The translations under genes were made by a program, and so were the position numbers. This document shows, piece by piece, positions 30,296-41,499 of a stretch of 64,000 bases of DNA. Under the pieces are notes generated by a model. That model was not told the origin of the DNA, did not search any database, and saw only the letters and a program-made list of their open reading frames with translations. Each line of letters opens with the position of its first letter. The stretch's first letter is position 1. Where the stretch lies: the NCBI GenBank assembly GCA_012934845.2, contig WNNJ02000851.1, positions 62,001 to 126,000 on the forward strand. The letters are read 5' to 3'. This stretch comes from Pomphorhynchus laevis. Its lineage: Eukaryota > Acanthocephala > Palaeacanthocephala > Echinorhynchida > Pomphorhynchidae.

Positions 30296-33131
30296 ATGCC
30301 CAAGGGCAAGCCTGCGACAACTCTGAAATGCTGTTCATGCAACGGCCCGAATGCTAAATGTAAAGGATGTCGATGTGCTAAGCAGAATATCCTATGCTTG
30401 AATTGCTCAGCTGTGAATTGTTCCAATCGTGAAGTAAATTGCTCCGTAACAGCTTCCAATAATATTGCTATATCCATATTGAGTAAACCGAATTCAGATT
30501 GTGAAAACTCTGATCATCGGCATTGTCCTCTTAACAACCATATAAATATAAATTACACAATGAATACTCGTCAAGAGTCCGATGTATTGTCTATACAGGA
30601 TATATTCTCGATCGTCATACAATGGAAACCTAACTTATTTCGACTTCCAAAATGTTCAGAGTCCAAACAATTTATATCAGAACTTGCACGCATATTCAGG
30701 GATTCTCTCACTAATTCGGAAACTTTTACTAAGTACATCATCTTTGGACATCTTATTCTTCAACGTAATTCTCGTCAATCTCCCAAATCATTGAAATCAA
30801 CTTTATCCCGACGATTGGACATGTGGTTCAATAATGACTATGCTGGATTATACGCTGAAGCCTCGGCCCTTCAAAATATGAAAGCCTTAAAAATTCAACC
30901 TTCGAAGTCAAGAGATTGGCGCAAAAAATTCGTCTCATTGGTTGAAAGCTCTCGACTGAACACAGCAATGCATCTTCTAGACAACGATTCTTATGATGGC
31001 GTTCCTTTGAAACCAGAGGATGTGATTGGTTCTAAAACTGTTCGGGAATTATTACTCGACAAGCACCCTGTACCGAGCCCATTAGTTCCTCATGCTGTTA
31101 ACTGGTCTTTCCCAATCACAGTTCCAAATTTTCACCCTGTGATTTTTGATTCAATCGATAGTGAATTGATAATTCGTATGGCTAAACGTGTTAAAGGTGG
31201 AGCAGGTCCCTCCGGCATTGATGCACAGTCATGGCTACAGATGTTAACTAAGTTTGGTCACGAATCTGCTGAATTGTATAAAGTTTTGTCAACGTTCGCA
31301 AAATCTTTAGCTACTGAGCTTATGCCTACTAATGTTATAAATGTATTGGCTTCAAGCAGATTAATAGCCTTATCCTGATGCAGTTCTTCTCACTGTTGAT
31401 GCAGATAATGCATTTAACAGAATAAATCGAAAGGCAGCTCTCGCTAATATATCACGCATTTGTCCCTCTATGTCTACTATACTACACAATTTTTACGATA
31501 ACCCTTCAAATTTTTCAACTGGTGATAGTTTCATCAAATCCCAAGAGGGATTTACGCAAGGTGATGTACTTGCTATGCCAGCTTTTGCCGTAGCAACCCT
31601 GCCATTATTGTTGAACATTACTGAGGAGTTTCCTAACATCAACCAATTCTGGTACGCGGATGATGGCAATTTAATCGGCGAACCTGTGCAAATTTACAAG
31701 GCTTTCAAATTCTTGTGTGACTACGGCCGTGCTTTCGGATTTCATGTCAACAGCAACAAATGCGTTCTACTAACTAGTCCCGAAAATGCAGATAGTACCC
31801 GCAAACTTTTTAATGAAACGGGAATCGACATTGTTGTCGATGGCACGTTAGTACTCGGTGCTCCTATTGGAACAGATGATTATATAAATAAAACTACGGA
31901 ACAAAAGATCTCTAATTATTGCTCATTAGTAAATCGTCTTGCTGACGTGGGTATTCTTGATTTGCAGATAAGCTATACTAGTATGACCAGATCGCTTCAG
32001 CATAAATGGATTCACTTGCAAAGAACCACAAACTGTTCAATTGGTAGTTTCGATGATCTCTATGACACCATTCAGAAGCGTTTTGATAAGCTTTTTAATT
32101 TGAAATTGCCTGACGACGATTATTTATGGCCGTTATTTACCCTTCCGATAAGACTAGGTGGTCTAGGTATTGCTGACCCACGTTTTACTGCGATAGAAGA
32201 GTTTAAAAGCTCAAAAGATATATGCACTCCTTATTTAAATGGCTTATACGGTGTGGACTTAAGGACTGAACAATCCAAACGCATTGCCCTTATAGGCACT
32301 TCAAAGATTGATATTCAAAAGTCATTGCTTAGAGATCGAGTAGCTAATGTTGGTGACAATTTGTTACGTATTATGGAACATCTACAAGTCAAAGGTGCCT
32401 CGTCATGGCTCTCCACATATCCTACGAGTGATCGTTGGACTCGAGTTAGCAATGTAGAATTTCGTGACGCACTTGCAGCTCGATATCATAGACTACCACT
32501 AGACGCGCCCTCTCATTGCCCCTGCGGTGAACATAATTCTCTGGCTCACTCACTTACCTGTCCCACCGGAGGTCATCCATCGATAAGACATGATTCAATT
32601 CGTGATATATTTTCTAAAACCTTGACAGAAATATGTGATAATGTGCAAAAAGAGCCAACACTACTGCCAGTAAATTCTAGTATTCATTTCGAGCGCATAT
32701 CTACATCTCGCGCTCATGATGCACGTTTGGATATCGCCTGCTGTGGTTTTTATGGAAGTCGTTCGGAGCGAACTTTATTTGATACTTGCGTTTTTAACGT
32801 TTTCGCTCCGTCCAACCTTTCGAAATCCGCTGGGGCTGCTTTTACATATCACGAAACACGTAAATTCGCTAAGTATCAAGAGAGAGTAACTGCCATAGAG
32901 AGGGCGAATTTCGCACCTATCGTGTTATCATGTTTCGGTGGAGCAGTAAAATCATCTGCACAATTAATTCAGAGAATTGCACAGAAGATGGCAATAAAAA
33001 ACAATCATTCCTACTCAGAAGAATTGACAAAATTACGGTCAAAGATTGGAATTCAGTTGGCTCGTTCAATTTCGATGTGTATTCGCGGTCCTCGTTCTGC
33101 TCGACATCGACCTGCAAACTCAATGAACTAA
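30296..33131 (+). pseudogene. D1 ORF: Cys-rich N-terminus, RT, zinc motif, RLE endonuclease
   Basis: 30296-31378: CCSCNGPNAKCKGCRCAKQ and CLNCSAVNCSN (a dense Cys cluster), then a helical region and GGAGPSGIDAQSWLQML ahead of the RT. At 31375-31385 about 0.2 kb is missing relative to D2, removing RT motifs 1-2 and the frame. Then 31381-33131: LLTVDADNAFNRINRKAAL (A), SQEGFTQGDVLAMPAF (B), FWYADDGNLIG (C), a GGLGIADP block, CPCGEHNSLAHSLTC (C-x-C-x7-H-x3-C), RHDSIRD, ARLDIACCG, FDTCVFNVF, KYQERVTAIERANFAPIVLS and a basic C-terminus. The nuclease assignment is from motif spacing. Confidence 0.82.
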
Positions 33132-33205
33132 AATTTATAGTATAACTATATTTGTTTGTTTTTTTTTTCAAAAAAAAATCAATTATTAAAAAAAAAAAAT
33201 TATTA

Positions 33206-33340
33206 TGTAGACAACGTTACGAGCATAGCTCACACCAGATGCTTTCTCTAGCATATGCTTTTGAGCTAACACCAGATGCTTTCTCTAGCATATGTAGAGA
33301 TCCACCATCACAACAGGTATAAATTGGTTCTCCAGTTTTA
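33206..33340 (+). repeat. CR1 segment with a 26-bp direct repeat
   Basis: ACACCAGATGCTTTCTCTAG occurs at about 33231 and 33270, each followed by CATATG. It lies at the right edge of D1 where CR1 sequence resumes. Confidence 0.7.
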
Positions 33341-33349
33341 ACGATAACA

Positions 33350-34864
33350 GCACATGATGTTTTTGTTGAATTGGCTAGGTTATCTAGATCATCAGCGGCA
33401 GGCCCATATAATATTCACCCCCAACTTCTTAAGTTACTTGCTCCTGTTCTTGCTGAGCCGTTAGTCTCCATATTTGAGCTGAGCTTGCGCATCTCGAAGT
33501 TACCTGCTGCCTGGAAAAAAGCGATTGTAGTACCAATTTTTAAAAATGGTGAAAAAGATGATCCGAATAACTATAGGGCAATAAGTCTAACTTGTGTTGT
33601 ATGCAAAGTGATTGAGTGCATACTAAACAGACCCATATATGATCATTTAAATTCGCTGAGAATTTTCAATTATGCACAGCATGGATTTCGCCTCGGCGTT
33701 TATGTCTTACAAACTTATTACATGCTCGTGAATATTGGGTTGGACATGTTGCTAACGGGTACTGTATCGACGTAATATTTCTTGACTTTAGTCGGGCTTT
33801 TGATAGGGTGCCCCACAAAATGCTAATTTCCACCCTTGAGTCTTATAAAGTCAATCGCTCCATTATAAGCTGGATTCAAGATTTTATTAAAGATAGATCC
33901 CTTGCTGTTCGTGTAGGTTATATCGTCTTATCGTCCTATCACCTCAGGAGTACCACAGGGATCAGTCTTAGGCCTTTTGTTGTTAACATATTTATAAATC
34001 AGCTAGTAGATTTAATTAAAGATTGTAGTGTTTTAGCTTTTGTTGATGATGTAAAGGTATGGAAATTGATTGAAACCAACAAGGATCCAAATGACTTTCA
34101 AAATATCCTAAACATTGTTTATCGGTGGTCCTTAAACACTGGAATTGTATTGAATATTAAAAAGTGTGCACATATGAGATTAGGCAATAACAATGAGTCA
34201 AGAATATTTTATTGACAATGAGTTTGTTGTTACCACGCAGTCTATTCTGGATCTTAGTATAATTGTTCAAAACAATCTGAAAACACGTGCTAACACTGAT
34301 AGGATTTGTAACGCAGCAAGAAGAATGACCTATATTGTCAAAAATTGCTTGAAAGATTTATCTCCCGTTTGTGTTGTGCGTTTATATAATGCTCTTATAA
34401 GACCGATATTAGAATATGTGTAGCCAGTAGTCTTTCCGTGTACGCGTACAGAACTTGATCAATTAAAGCACATACTTTAACGGTTTACGAAATTATGTCC
34501 TCAGGTACGATATATTCCCTATGAGGCATGAATAAAAAGTTTAAATATGCCGGCAGTGCGTGAAAGGTTCATTCTTTTCGACCTTCTAGCTATGTATCGA
34601 TTAGTTAATACAGATGAAAATTTTCCAGCAAAAAGAGTTGAACTCAATGAACGGGATGGACGTAGACGGCACTCGAAAGTAATAGTACACGAGTACGAAA
34701 AATACCCTCGTCATTTCCGACTGTCTCATCGAGCGGTGAATGTTTGGAATCGTCTTCCAGTTGATGTCGTTGCGGTGCATACAATCAATGAATTTAAATC
34801 CAATATAAAGAACTGGATTCGAAATGAGAACGAATGGTGGTTGCTGCAGTACCCATGGTTCTGA
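33350..34864 (+). pseudogene. CR1-like ORF2, RT and C-terminus
   Basis: 33371-33775: RLSRSSAAGPYNIHPQLLK, WKKAIVVPIFKNGEK, NYRAISLTCVVCKVIE. 33780-34215: FLDFSRAFDRVPHKML (A), GVPQGS region in another frame, and FVDDVKVWKLI where the usual YADD reads FVDD. 34193-34423 and 34547-34864 give the C-terminal motifs (RLYNALIRPILEYV; LSHRAVNVWNRLPVDVV). At least four frame breaks. Confidence 0.78.
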
Positions 34865-34904
34865 TATATATACTGAATGATTTTTTTTATTTTTTTCTTG
34901 TATT

Positions 34905-34975
34905 AATGTGTTTTTTTTGTGAGCGGTCAAAACAGCCTTATGGCTATGACCTGTAATAATATATTTTTTTAAAAA
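34905..34975 (+). other. CR1 3' UTR with conserved hairpin
   Basis: GTGAGCGGTCAAAACAGCCT then TATGGCTATGA: the AGCC/GGCT pair encloses a short loop. The same block stands at 49664-49698 and, inverted, at 63651-63690; a variant is at 7870-7910. Confidence 0.6.
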
Positions 34976-35298
34976 TAAATTTATTTAATAAATTTACCAA
35001 AAAAAGGGTTCCCGCAAATGGGCCCACTAGACGATTGAGCGATACTTTGTTTATATATACAATTGTTGCAATTGGCAAAGTTCGCCACCTTCTTCGTCGC
35101 GCCATCTGATTGTTTTACCGAGTTCACCACAAGTATCCACGGCTGTTCGGGCGCTTTGGTTCGCGAATTGTTTGATTTTTGATTGTGATCGCGCGCTTCT
35201 GAGGCATGCGGAGGCCGATCGGGATATTATTATACATTCAACAACATACGAGCATTAGCTCAAATAGCTGGCTCACAATAAGTTCGTAAATAAATTAA

Positions 35299-38249
35299 TT
35301 AGTTATTAAAATAAGAAAATGCAACACGAAACATTGCTTGATCCATTCGTAGTCTTCTTTTAAAAGTATTAAGTGAACTGCATCCAACGGTGTCTGCATC
35401 AAGGTTGTTCCAAAGCTCAACAATTCTTCTATCAAATTGCATCGCGCCCGATTTCTGTACTCTGTTTCTTTGAATAGTTAAAGAATAACCGCGAAGAACA
35501 TTTGAACCACGTAGTTGTATCCTACTCCGAAGAGGGTGATGATGACGTTGAAATAAATGCCAAACTAGGCACATATCCATGTACCGACGGGTCCATGTGA
35601 CGGTCTCAAGTCCTAATAATCTCAGTCTGTCTTCATAAGGCAGCGACGCTAACGTTGGTGCTAGCTTTGTTGCCCTGCGAAGTACCCTCTCTGATTTCTT
35701 ATGTTCATGCACAGTACGTGGGTATACAACCGGAGCTGCATATAAAAGTCTACTCAATACATGTGCTAAAATCAGAGGCCGAAGAGCAGTCGGATTAACG
35801 CGAACAAACGCGCGTCGAATCATACCTATCATTTTATTGGAGTTGGCACAAGCTTGATCAGTGTGCTTTTTAGTTGATAAATTAGAGGTAACCCATACTC
35901 CTAAATCTTTGTAACTATTGACACTTTCCACAATACAGTCCTTATATGTACAACAAGCTGATGTTAGTTGCTTGCGAGCATTACTAATAATACGCATGTG
36001 TTTGCATTTCGAAACATTTATCACAAGCTTGTTTGACGCCGCCCACAACTCCACATTATCTATGTCAGTTTGCAAATTATCAACATCCTCACATGAATGA
36101 ATGGGCCGCCATATTTTTAAGTCATCTGCATACAAACATGATCGAGAGCGAATGCAGCCAGGCAAATCGTTAACATAAATGCTGAATAAAGGCGGACTCA
36201 AAACTGAACCTTGAGGTACCCCAATATGACATTCTCTAGACACAGACAATGACCAATCGACAAGTACTCGAAAGCAACGATCACGAAGAAATTCTCTAAT
36301 CCAATCAACTATTATGTTTGGGAGTCCAGTATTGACAAGTTTCTGAAGAAGTAGACCATGATTTACTCTATCAAAAGCTTTAGAAAAGTCGAAGAATATA
36401 ATGTCTGTATGGTATAATGTCTTATTCGCTGTCCAATCAAGATGAGCATCAAGCAAATTTAAAACAGTTGAATAACCTTCCCTAAATCTGTGCTAATTAG
36501 GGACTAAAATTTTTCCTACACGAAAAAACTCAACCATGTAGCGATGCACAAACCTCTACAACACTCTACAGCAAATGCAGGTAATGCTCACCGTCATATA
36601 ATTCTCGACGGAAGAGCGATCTCCCTTCTTGAAGTAGGGAAGAACAATTAACTGCTTCCACACATTAGGAAAGATCTTTCTAAGATTGACTGGCTAAAAA
36701 TTGCACAGCGAGGAACGCAAATTGAGCCTGCTAATCTGCGCAGATAAACAGAAGGTAGTAAGTCACAACCTCTTGAATTATTTGCTTTTAGACGGCGTAA
36801 TTCGGAATAGACTTTAGCTGGCGTTATCAAATTGTCAAGGTCCAACTCAAGACACGTGTCAGAGTAAGTGTTCAGCACACTAGATTCCATACAAAAAGTT
36901 TCATGTTCATTTGCGGGCTCTACTGAAGTGCAATAGTGTGCCGCAAACTCTTCAGCTAGGTCATTCGCAGAAATGTCATAGAAGTAGTGACAAATCGAAG
37001 AATCAACAGCTCCCCTACTTGATAGGTACTGAAAAATGACCTTTAAATTGTATTTACACTGGTTAGCTAATGCATTCTCAAATGCACACCGCTTCTTTCT
37101 CTTCAATGAAATGAATAAATTTCTTGGCTGTTTAAAAACATCATAAGTACACTTCCCCAACTTTGTAGCGATTGAGGATCAAATTACGAGTCCTCAATGT
37201 TGAACGTAACTCAGAATCGAACCAGGGAGAATCTTTTCGACGTGTCCTGTTTCTAAGTAGAGAGAATAAAATAAGCAGCGACTCTAAGGTTCTCTGAAAG
37301 TAATTCTACGCGCCGTGTACTCCAACAACAGCGGGATCTGGCCAGGAAGCTGTTGAAAGTATTGACTGAATTGCATCTGTGTTGTTTTTTAAAGCATTAA
37401 TCACTTGATTTTCACGCGGACCTCGAGTTTCTTCTTGAAACCTTAACCTAATGATCACTACGCAATGATCAGACATACCGATCGGGGCATCATAACGGAT
37501 AGCGTTAAAATTTCATTGTTCGAAGATAAACATACATCTAATAGAGATATACTGTCACTAGCAAAACGAGTGCAATTTTGGACATGCTGAGTTAAACCAC
37601 AATAGATGATACACTCCAGAAGGTCATAGGAAGCATGGTCACAAGTAGGAAAAGCCGTATACGAATTCCAATCAACCGAAGGCATATTCAAGTCACCAAG
37701 TATTAAAACATTGGAGGTACCTTTAGAATAAAGTTCTACTTCCCCAATCAGTACATCTGTGGCGGCCAAGGGTGAACGATATACTACCCCAGAACAAGCG
37801 GAGCGGTATGCATGAATTTTACCCGACACCACAAACTTTCGACTTTTATCAGAAGAAGTGCTAAGAATAGTTACTTTCACATCGTTGCTCACATAAAGAA
37901 TAACACCTCCACCTCTTCCACTTTCACGATCACTGCGGAAAACCAGATAACTAGGGATGGAGACTTCATTATCAACAATATCACCATATAACCATGATTC
38001 TGTGATAGCAAGTAATTTAGGTCTAATTAACTGAACTCTATATCTCAGTTCATCTATCTTCGATATAATACTGCGAACATTACCATGGAGTATTTCACAA
38101 TGCCCCAACATACCTCTGGGAGTATTCCTATCACCCCTTACACATCCTAATAACCCGGACGCTAAACCATTTAGACTCTGATAGGCAGAGTAGACGAGCC
38201 CGTTTCGATTACAGAATGCACGCGAGGCGACATGACTAGTGGGCTCCAA
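35299..38249 (-). pseudogene. CR1-like ORF2 (endonuclease, linker, RT)
   Basis: 37458-38249: GNVRSIISKIDELRYRV, LLAITESWLYGD, RSDRESGRGGGVILYVS, VVYRSPLAATDV, LILGDLNMPSVDW. 36648-37160: linker (SRGCDLLPSVYLRRLAG). 35299-36456: FFDFSKAFDRVNHGLLL (A), GVPQGSVLSPPLFSIYVND (B), LYADDLKIW (C, intact), SKCKHMRI, DLGVWVTSNLS, VLRRATKLAP and a C-terminus with VELWNNL. The blocks are separated by frame breaks and a stop near 36495 (N-stop-HRF where Q-HGF is usual). The ORF2 start overlaps ORF1 by about 79 bp. Confidence 0.85.
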
Positions 38250-38660
38250 CTCAGCCGGGTGCGTCGCTTCACAATCTGAAAATTTTTCACATAGAGATTT
38301 GTTTCTCCTTTAGCAACACGATATGCTAGTTCCTCATTAACCTTCGATAATTTTTTTCGTTCTGATACATCAAGATCTTTCAGCAGTCGAATATTATACC
38401 CTTTGAGACGGAACGAGTTTCGCAACATTAAGGTAGCATGAAGTTGATTATGGAAGACAGCTTTGAGTAGTCGGGGTTTAATATTTAAAGCATTACGCTT
38501 ACCTAGGCGGAAAAGAGTGACAAGTTTAACTTTTTGGACTGTCTCGATGTCACAGGAGCCAAGTACATGTGCCAGAATAGACCTCAAACTCTGAATGTCG
38601 TCATTCAGTCGTGCTTGCGCATTCTCGAAGATAGACTCGGGCACATTAGCTAGAATAACT
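38171..38660 (-). CDS. CR1-like ORF1 C-terminal part
   Basis: Open from the truncation junction to 38171: SIFENAQARLNDDIQSLRS, LVTLFRLGKRNALNIKPRLL, MLRNSFRLKGYNIRLLKDL, GETNLYVKNFQIVKRRTRLS. It matches the C-terminal half of the ORF1 at 27597-28722, without its zinc-containing N-terminus. Presumed RNA-binding partner of ORF2 in this family; the function is not shown by the sequence. Confidence 0.7.
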
Positions 38661-38664
38661 GAGC

Positions 38665-39950
38665 ATCCTCTATTATGAATAAGATGCGACGCTTAAAGTG
38701 TGTCACGGCATGCGCGTATTTAATAATACCCCTTTGCGCTTTTGCCGTTGCTATCCGCTTTATCAAGGCTTGCGACTCCTTTCCCATACCACCTGACGAA
38801 GAAAATATCAGCGGAATGAATTTACCGTGCTCTACTTTCGTCACCCTTTCTAGATATTTGGCATTTTTCGCGACACATTGTAGTCAAATGCCGGATCGAC
38901 TGGTCGGCTGACATACGACTGAGCAAAAATATTAAATACGTTGACGTCGAAGAACGTCCGCTCGAATCGCTCGTTTCCTAAGCCTAGGCAGGATACATCA
39001 AGTCGGGCACCATAATTACGACATGTTGTTGCCGTGTCGAGATGTATGTTGTCTGGAAAAGGTTGCAGCACTGGTTCAACCTCAACGTCACAACCGATTG
39101 ACGCCAATTCCCTGCCAATTTAGTCCCAAACGGAGTCATGCCGAATAGATAATAATCCACCTTTTGGACATGAAAGTCCGTGCCCCAGCGACATTTGTTC
39201 GCCACATGGGCATACTCTGCCGATCAGGTCTGACGGGGTTTGTCCATAGCGTGCTGAGATAGCGTATCTGAACTCCCTTGGAGACAGGTAGAATTTTTCA
39301 GTGTTTAAGGGCAGGGCGCTTAGCCACGATGATGCGCCTTCTCTTCGAGCATGTTTGGTTGCGGTATCGGCAACTATATCCATTTTGAGAAGGGCATCTT
39401 ACAACCGTTTATTTTGTATATTATCACGACATGTCGCTTGCTGTTTAATTTATTTTGATTGTATGTCGCGCAAAGCCTGTCCGGTAATTCCCAACTCGTA
39501 TGTGTTGCTAATTTATTGTGAGAGGTCGTTGTTTGAACGAGCATTTAGGAAGGGGTCGTGAACTCCTAGACCGCCCATACCTAGAGGAGATGTCACGATG
39601 GTTTTTCATCCACTTTCGATTGGCAATCCTGTTATGATGCTCAGGAGCTCTTTATTCACTTGCTCGGATATGCCATTTAAAAGAGCATTGTCGCACTTTA
39701 TTGTTCTTGAGGTATAAATCCACTTTGCTTGTATGGCGTGTGTTCGTCCTGCATAGGCTACGTGTGGGTCGATTTTTGCGACCTCGCTTAGACGACTTAG
39801 TAATGTTGACCATGCATCCACACGTTGGCTGAGTTCCGCTGCTTCATATTCGGGTGTACCGACTGCAGATCCAAGCACCCTCATTCCGTCATAAAATATC
39901 TTTATGTCTGGTGACGGTAGCTGGTCAGCATGTAGGCGATGGTGCGACAT
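38665..39950 (-). pseudogene. D4 ORF fragment: RT end, zinc motif, RLE endonuclease
   Basis: 39606-39950 matches D2 just after RT (HHRLHADQLP, WIYTSRTIKC). 39120-39383: KHARREGASSWLSALP, CPCGEQMSLGHGLSC, GGLLSIRHDSV. 38850-39107: ARLDVSCLGLGNERFERTFF and VSRPVDPAFDYN, then the same frame break at a five-A run as in D2 (38864-38868) before TKVEHGKFIPLIF (38650-38844). Stops near 39119 and 39600 show further decay. Confidence 0.82.
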
Positions 39951-40183
39951 CGCTCACCACCCTCTATATTATCCAAATCCTCTTTGTCTTCCGCTATTAA
40001 ACCTACTCCCAGCTCTTTTATCGTAATCTCACCAACTCACGTTACTCGTCCTCTTTTACGGAAAGATTTCCTTCTCGTGATCGTTCTAATCACCTCCGCT
40101 TTCCGTTCTAATCACTCCACAGAAATCGCCTGCATGAACGTTTACAACGACTTACTCATTTCTCGAAACAAGGCTGTAATAAT
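39949..40183 (+). mobile_element. B1 fragment with internal deletion
   Basis: Begins CATCGCTCACCACCCTCTAT (ORF1 region of B1, also at 41393), then jumps from CTTCTCGTGATCGT to the RT-region sequence TCTAATCACTCCACAGAAAT and stops at ACAAGGCT. About 1.9 kb of B1 is missing at a TCTAATCAC-type junction. Confidence 0.65.
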
Positions 40184-40263
40184 TTTTTTGACACTGCAAT
40201 AATTTTTTTTAACCAAAATACGAATTTATTTGACAAAGCCACTGCAAAATCATAACAAAAGTA

Positions 40264-40646
40264 ACAATGAAAAAATTTATCTGAGACACCATAAGCTATC
40301 CCGCACGAAAGCTATTCCAATGGAACGTCTGAATCGGCCAATCACGTCACTGTAACGGAACTCTCTTCTCACCGCTACATCTTTTGCTAAGCGTTTTACC
40401 AACTGTTCTGCCTCATCCCCTAATCCACCTTGTATTGACAAAATAACTGGTATAAAAGCTGCTCTTTCGATCTTGGATATCCGTTCGGAGTACATACCTT
40501 TCTTCGATTCTCGTTAACTGCACGCTGATCGTAGAGTCATTGTGGCATAGGAACGAGCATGTGTATTGAATACAGAAATGTACAGGTAGGACCGCTCAGA
40601 CGGGACGTCAAACAACCCCGAACACATTACAGCCTATAGATAGGTT
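40264..40646 (-). pseudogene. D-element C-terminal fragment (D7)
   Basis: On minus: CSGLFDVPSERSYLYISVFN, THARSYATMTLRSACS, a stop, then KGMYSERISKIERAAFIPVI and GDEAEQLVKRLAKDVAV to LRRSIGIAFVRDS. This is the second half of the nuclease and the basic C-terminus. The 5' side (40647-40659) is a TATTATTATTAC run. Confidence 0.72.
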
Positions 40647-40660
40647 GTAATAATAATAGT

Positions 40661-41240
40661 TTAATTTTGGACGTTCCCTCTTTCGGTGACGCTACCAAAA
40701 TCTGCAAATGCGTCTGCAATTTTGCTCGCATTATTTATAGAATTTCCCTCGGAGTTTATTAAGCTAAACGAATCCCATTGAGAATATCTCTGACCACGAA
40801 TAAAACTAAATAAATTTCGAGAATTCTGATTAAAGGACTTACACATGCTAGTAACATAGGTATGACGTTTACTTCGTTTAATCGAAGTGACTCTATTTCT
40901 AATAACCTTGTATAAGGATAAAGATCTAATACCCCGTTTGAAATCCAGGAAGGCGCGATCTCGTTTTACTAGAAGAGATCGTAGGGACGCAATCACCCAT
41001 ACAGAACGATTCAGACTTTTTCGAATATAGCATACAGGTGTATGTGCCAATAATATTGAGAGTAAAATATTTCGGATAGTATATGGCTAGTTAAACTTAT
41101 AGGCCGGTAGTTACTAGCTAAGTTCCGAACACCTTTCTTATAAACACAAACCCATAGCACGTTTCCAGTCGATCGGAAATTTGTTAGAGTTTAAAGAGAG
41201 CTAAAACAGTATATCAGCATATCCTTTGTCAACACACTGA
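40661..41240 (-). pseudogene. Two rearranged CR1-like ORF2 fragments
   Basis: 40661-41050 encodes a CR1 endonuclease-RT linker (LVKRDRAFLDFKRGIRSLSL, RNLFSFIRGQRYSQWDSFSL, NASKIADAFADFGSV). 41060-41240, upstream on the same strand, encodes RT motif 1-2 (FRSTGNVLWVCVYKKGVRNL, NYRPISLTSHI). The order is the reverse of that in an intact ORF2, so they come from two copies or were rearranged. Confidence 0.6.
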
Positions 41241-41424
41241 TCATGTCATCACATGCACTTCTAATCCCATGTCTTCACTTCCCGACATCCAGCGTATCTT
41301 CCCTTGTCTCGTTTCTCAAAAACCTACATCCCTCAATCAAAATCACCTCCACCAACATACACAATCATTCCACTCATAACTTTTCCTCACATCGCTCACC
41401 ACCCTCTATATTATTCAATCTTTA
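41241..41424 (+). mobile_element. B1 (plus), ORF1 region, left of an inserted B1
   Basis: Ser/Thr/Pro-rich ORF1 sequence (LHPSIKI-type, compare B2 at 59530 on minus), ending ACCCTCTATATTATTCAATC. It continues at 44665 (GTCTTCCGCTATTAAACC), as shown by the uninterrupted fragment at 39949-40010. Confidence 0.65.
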
Positions 41425-41499
41425 AAAAAATATTTATTTTAAAGTGGCAAATGCGTGCCAGCGCACGCTTACATGACCACAACAAAACAAGACTGTGAA

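Larger units (their letters stand above)
30045..33205 (+). mobile_element. D element copy 1 (D1), RLE-type LINE
   Basis: A single-ORF element: 5' UTR with 14-bp tandem repeats, a Cys-rich N-terminus, an RT lacking its first motifs, a zinc motif and a restriction-like endonuclease, then a short A/T-rich 3' UTR. Inserted into a CR1 at an ATT repeat. The D 3'-UTR signature seen at other copies (CCCATTTGCGGG) is absent here, so D1 is a different subfamily. Confidence 0.8.
27401..34970 (+). mobile_element. CR1-like LINE interrupted by a D element
   Basis: ORF1 and the endonuclease/linker lie at 27597-30018; RT and the C-terminus follow at 33371-34864 on the same strand, and a CR1 3' UTR with GCGGTCAAAACAGCCTTATG ends near 34970. 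The gap 30020-33210 is a D element placed in an ATT repeat. The halves do not overlap in content, so this looks like one CR1 copy of about 4.4 kb. Confidence 0.75.
35223..38664 (-). mobile_element. CR1-like LINE inserted in D4 (E1)
   Basis: About 3.44 kb, 5'-truncated in ORF1. The 3' end reads, on minus, GTGAGCCAGCTATTTGAGCT and ends TGTATAATAATAT next to D4 sequence. The D4 bases on the two sides join without loss or duplication when compared with D2, so the insertion appears blunt, as is usual for CR1-group elements. Confidence 0.85.
34976..39950 (-). mobile_element. D element copy 4 (D4), split by a CR1
   Basis: 34976-35222 is the D 3' UTR and last codons (signature GGTTCCCGCAAATGGGCCC, read on plus) and 38665-39950 the preceding RT-to-nuclease coding region, both on minus. 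D2 is contiguous at this point: CATAATAG/CCCGATCGG. The gap is filled by a CR1 (35223-38664). The 5' truncation is at 39950. The protein is very similar to D2 throughout. Confidence 0.85.
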
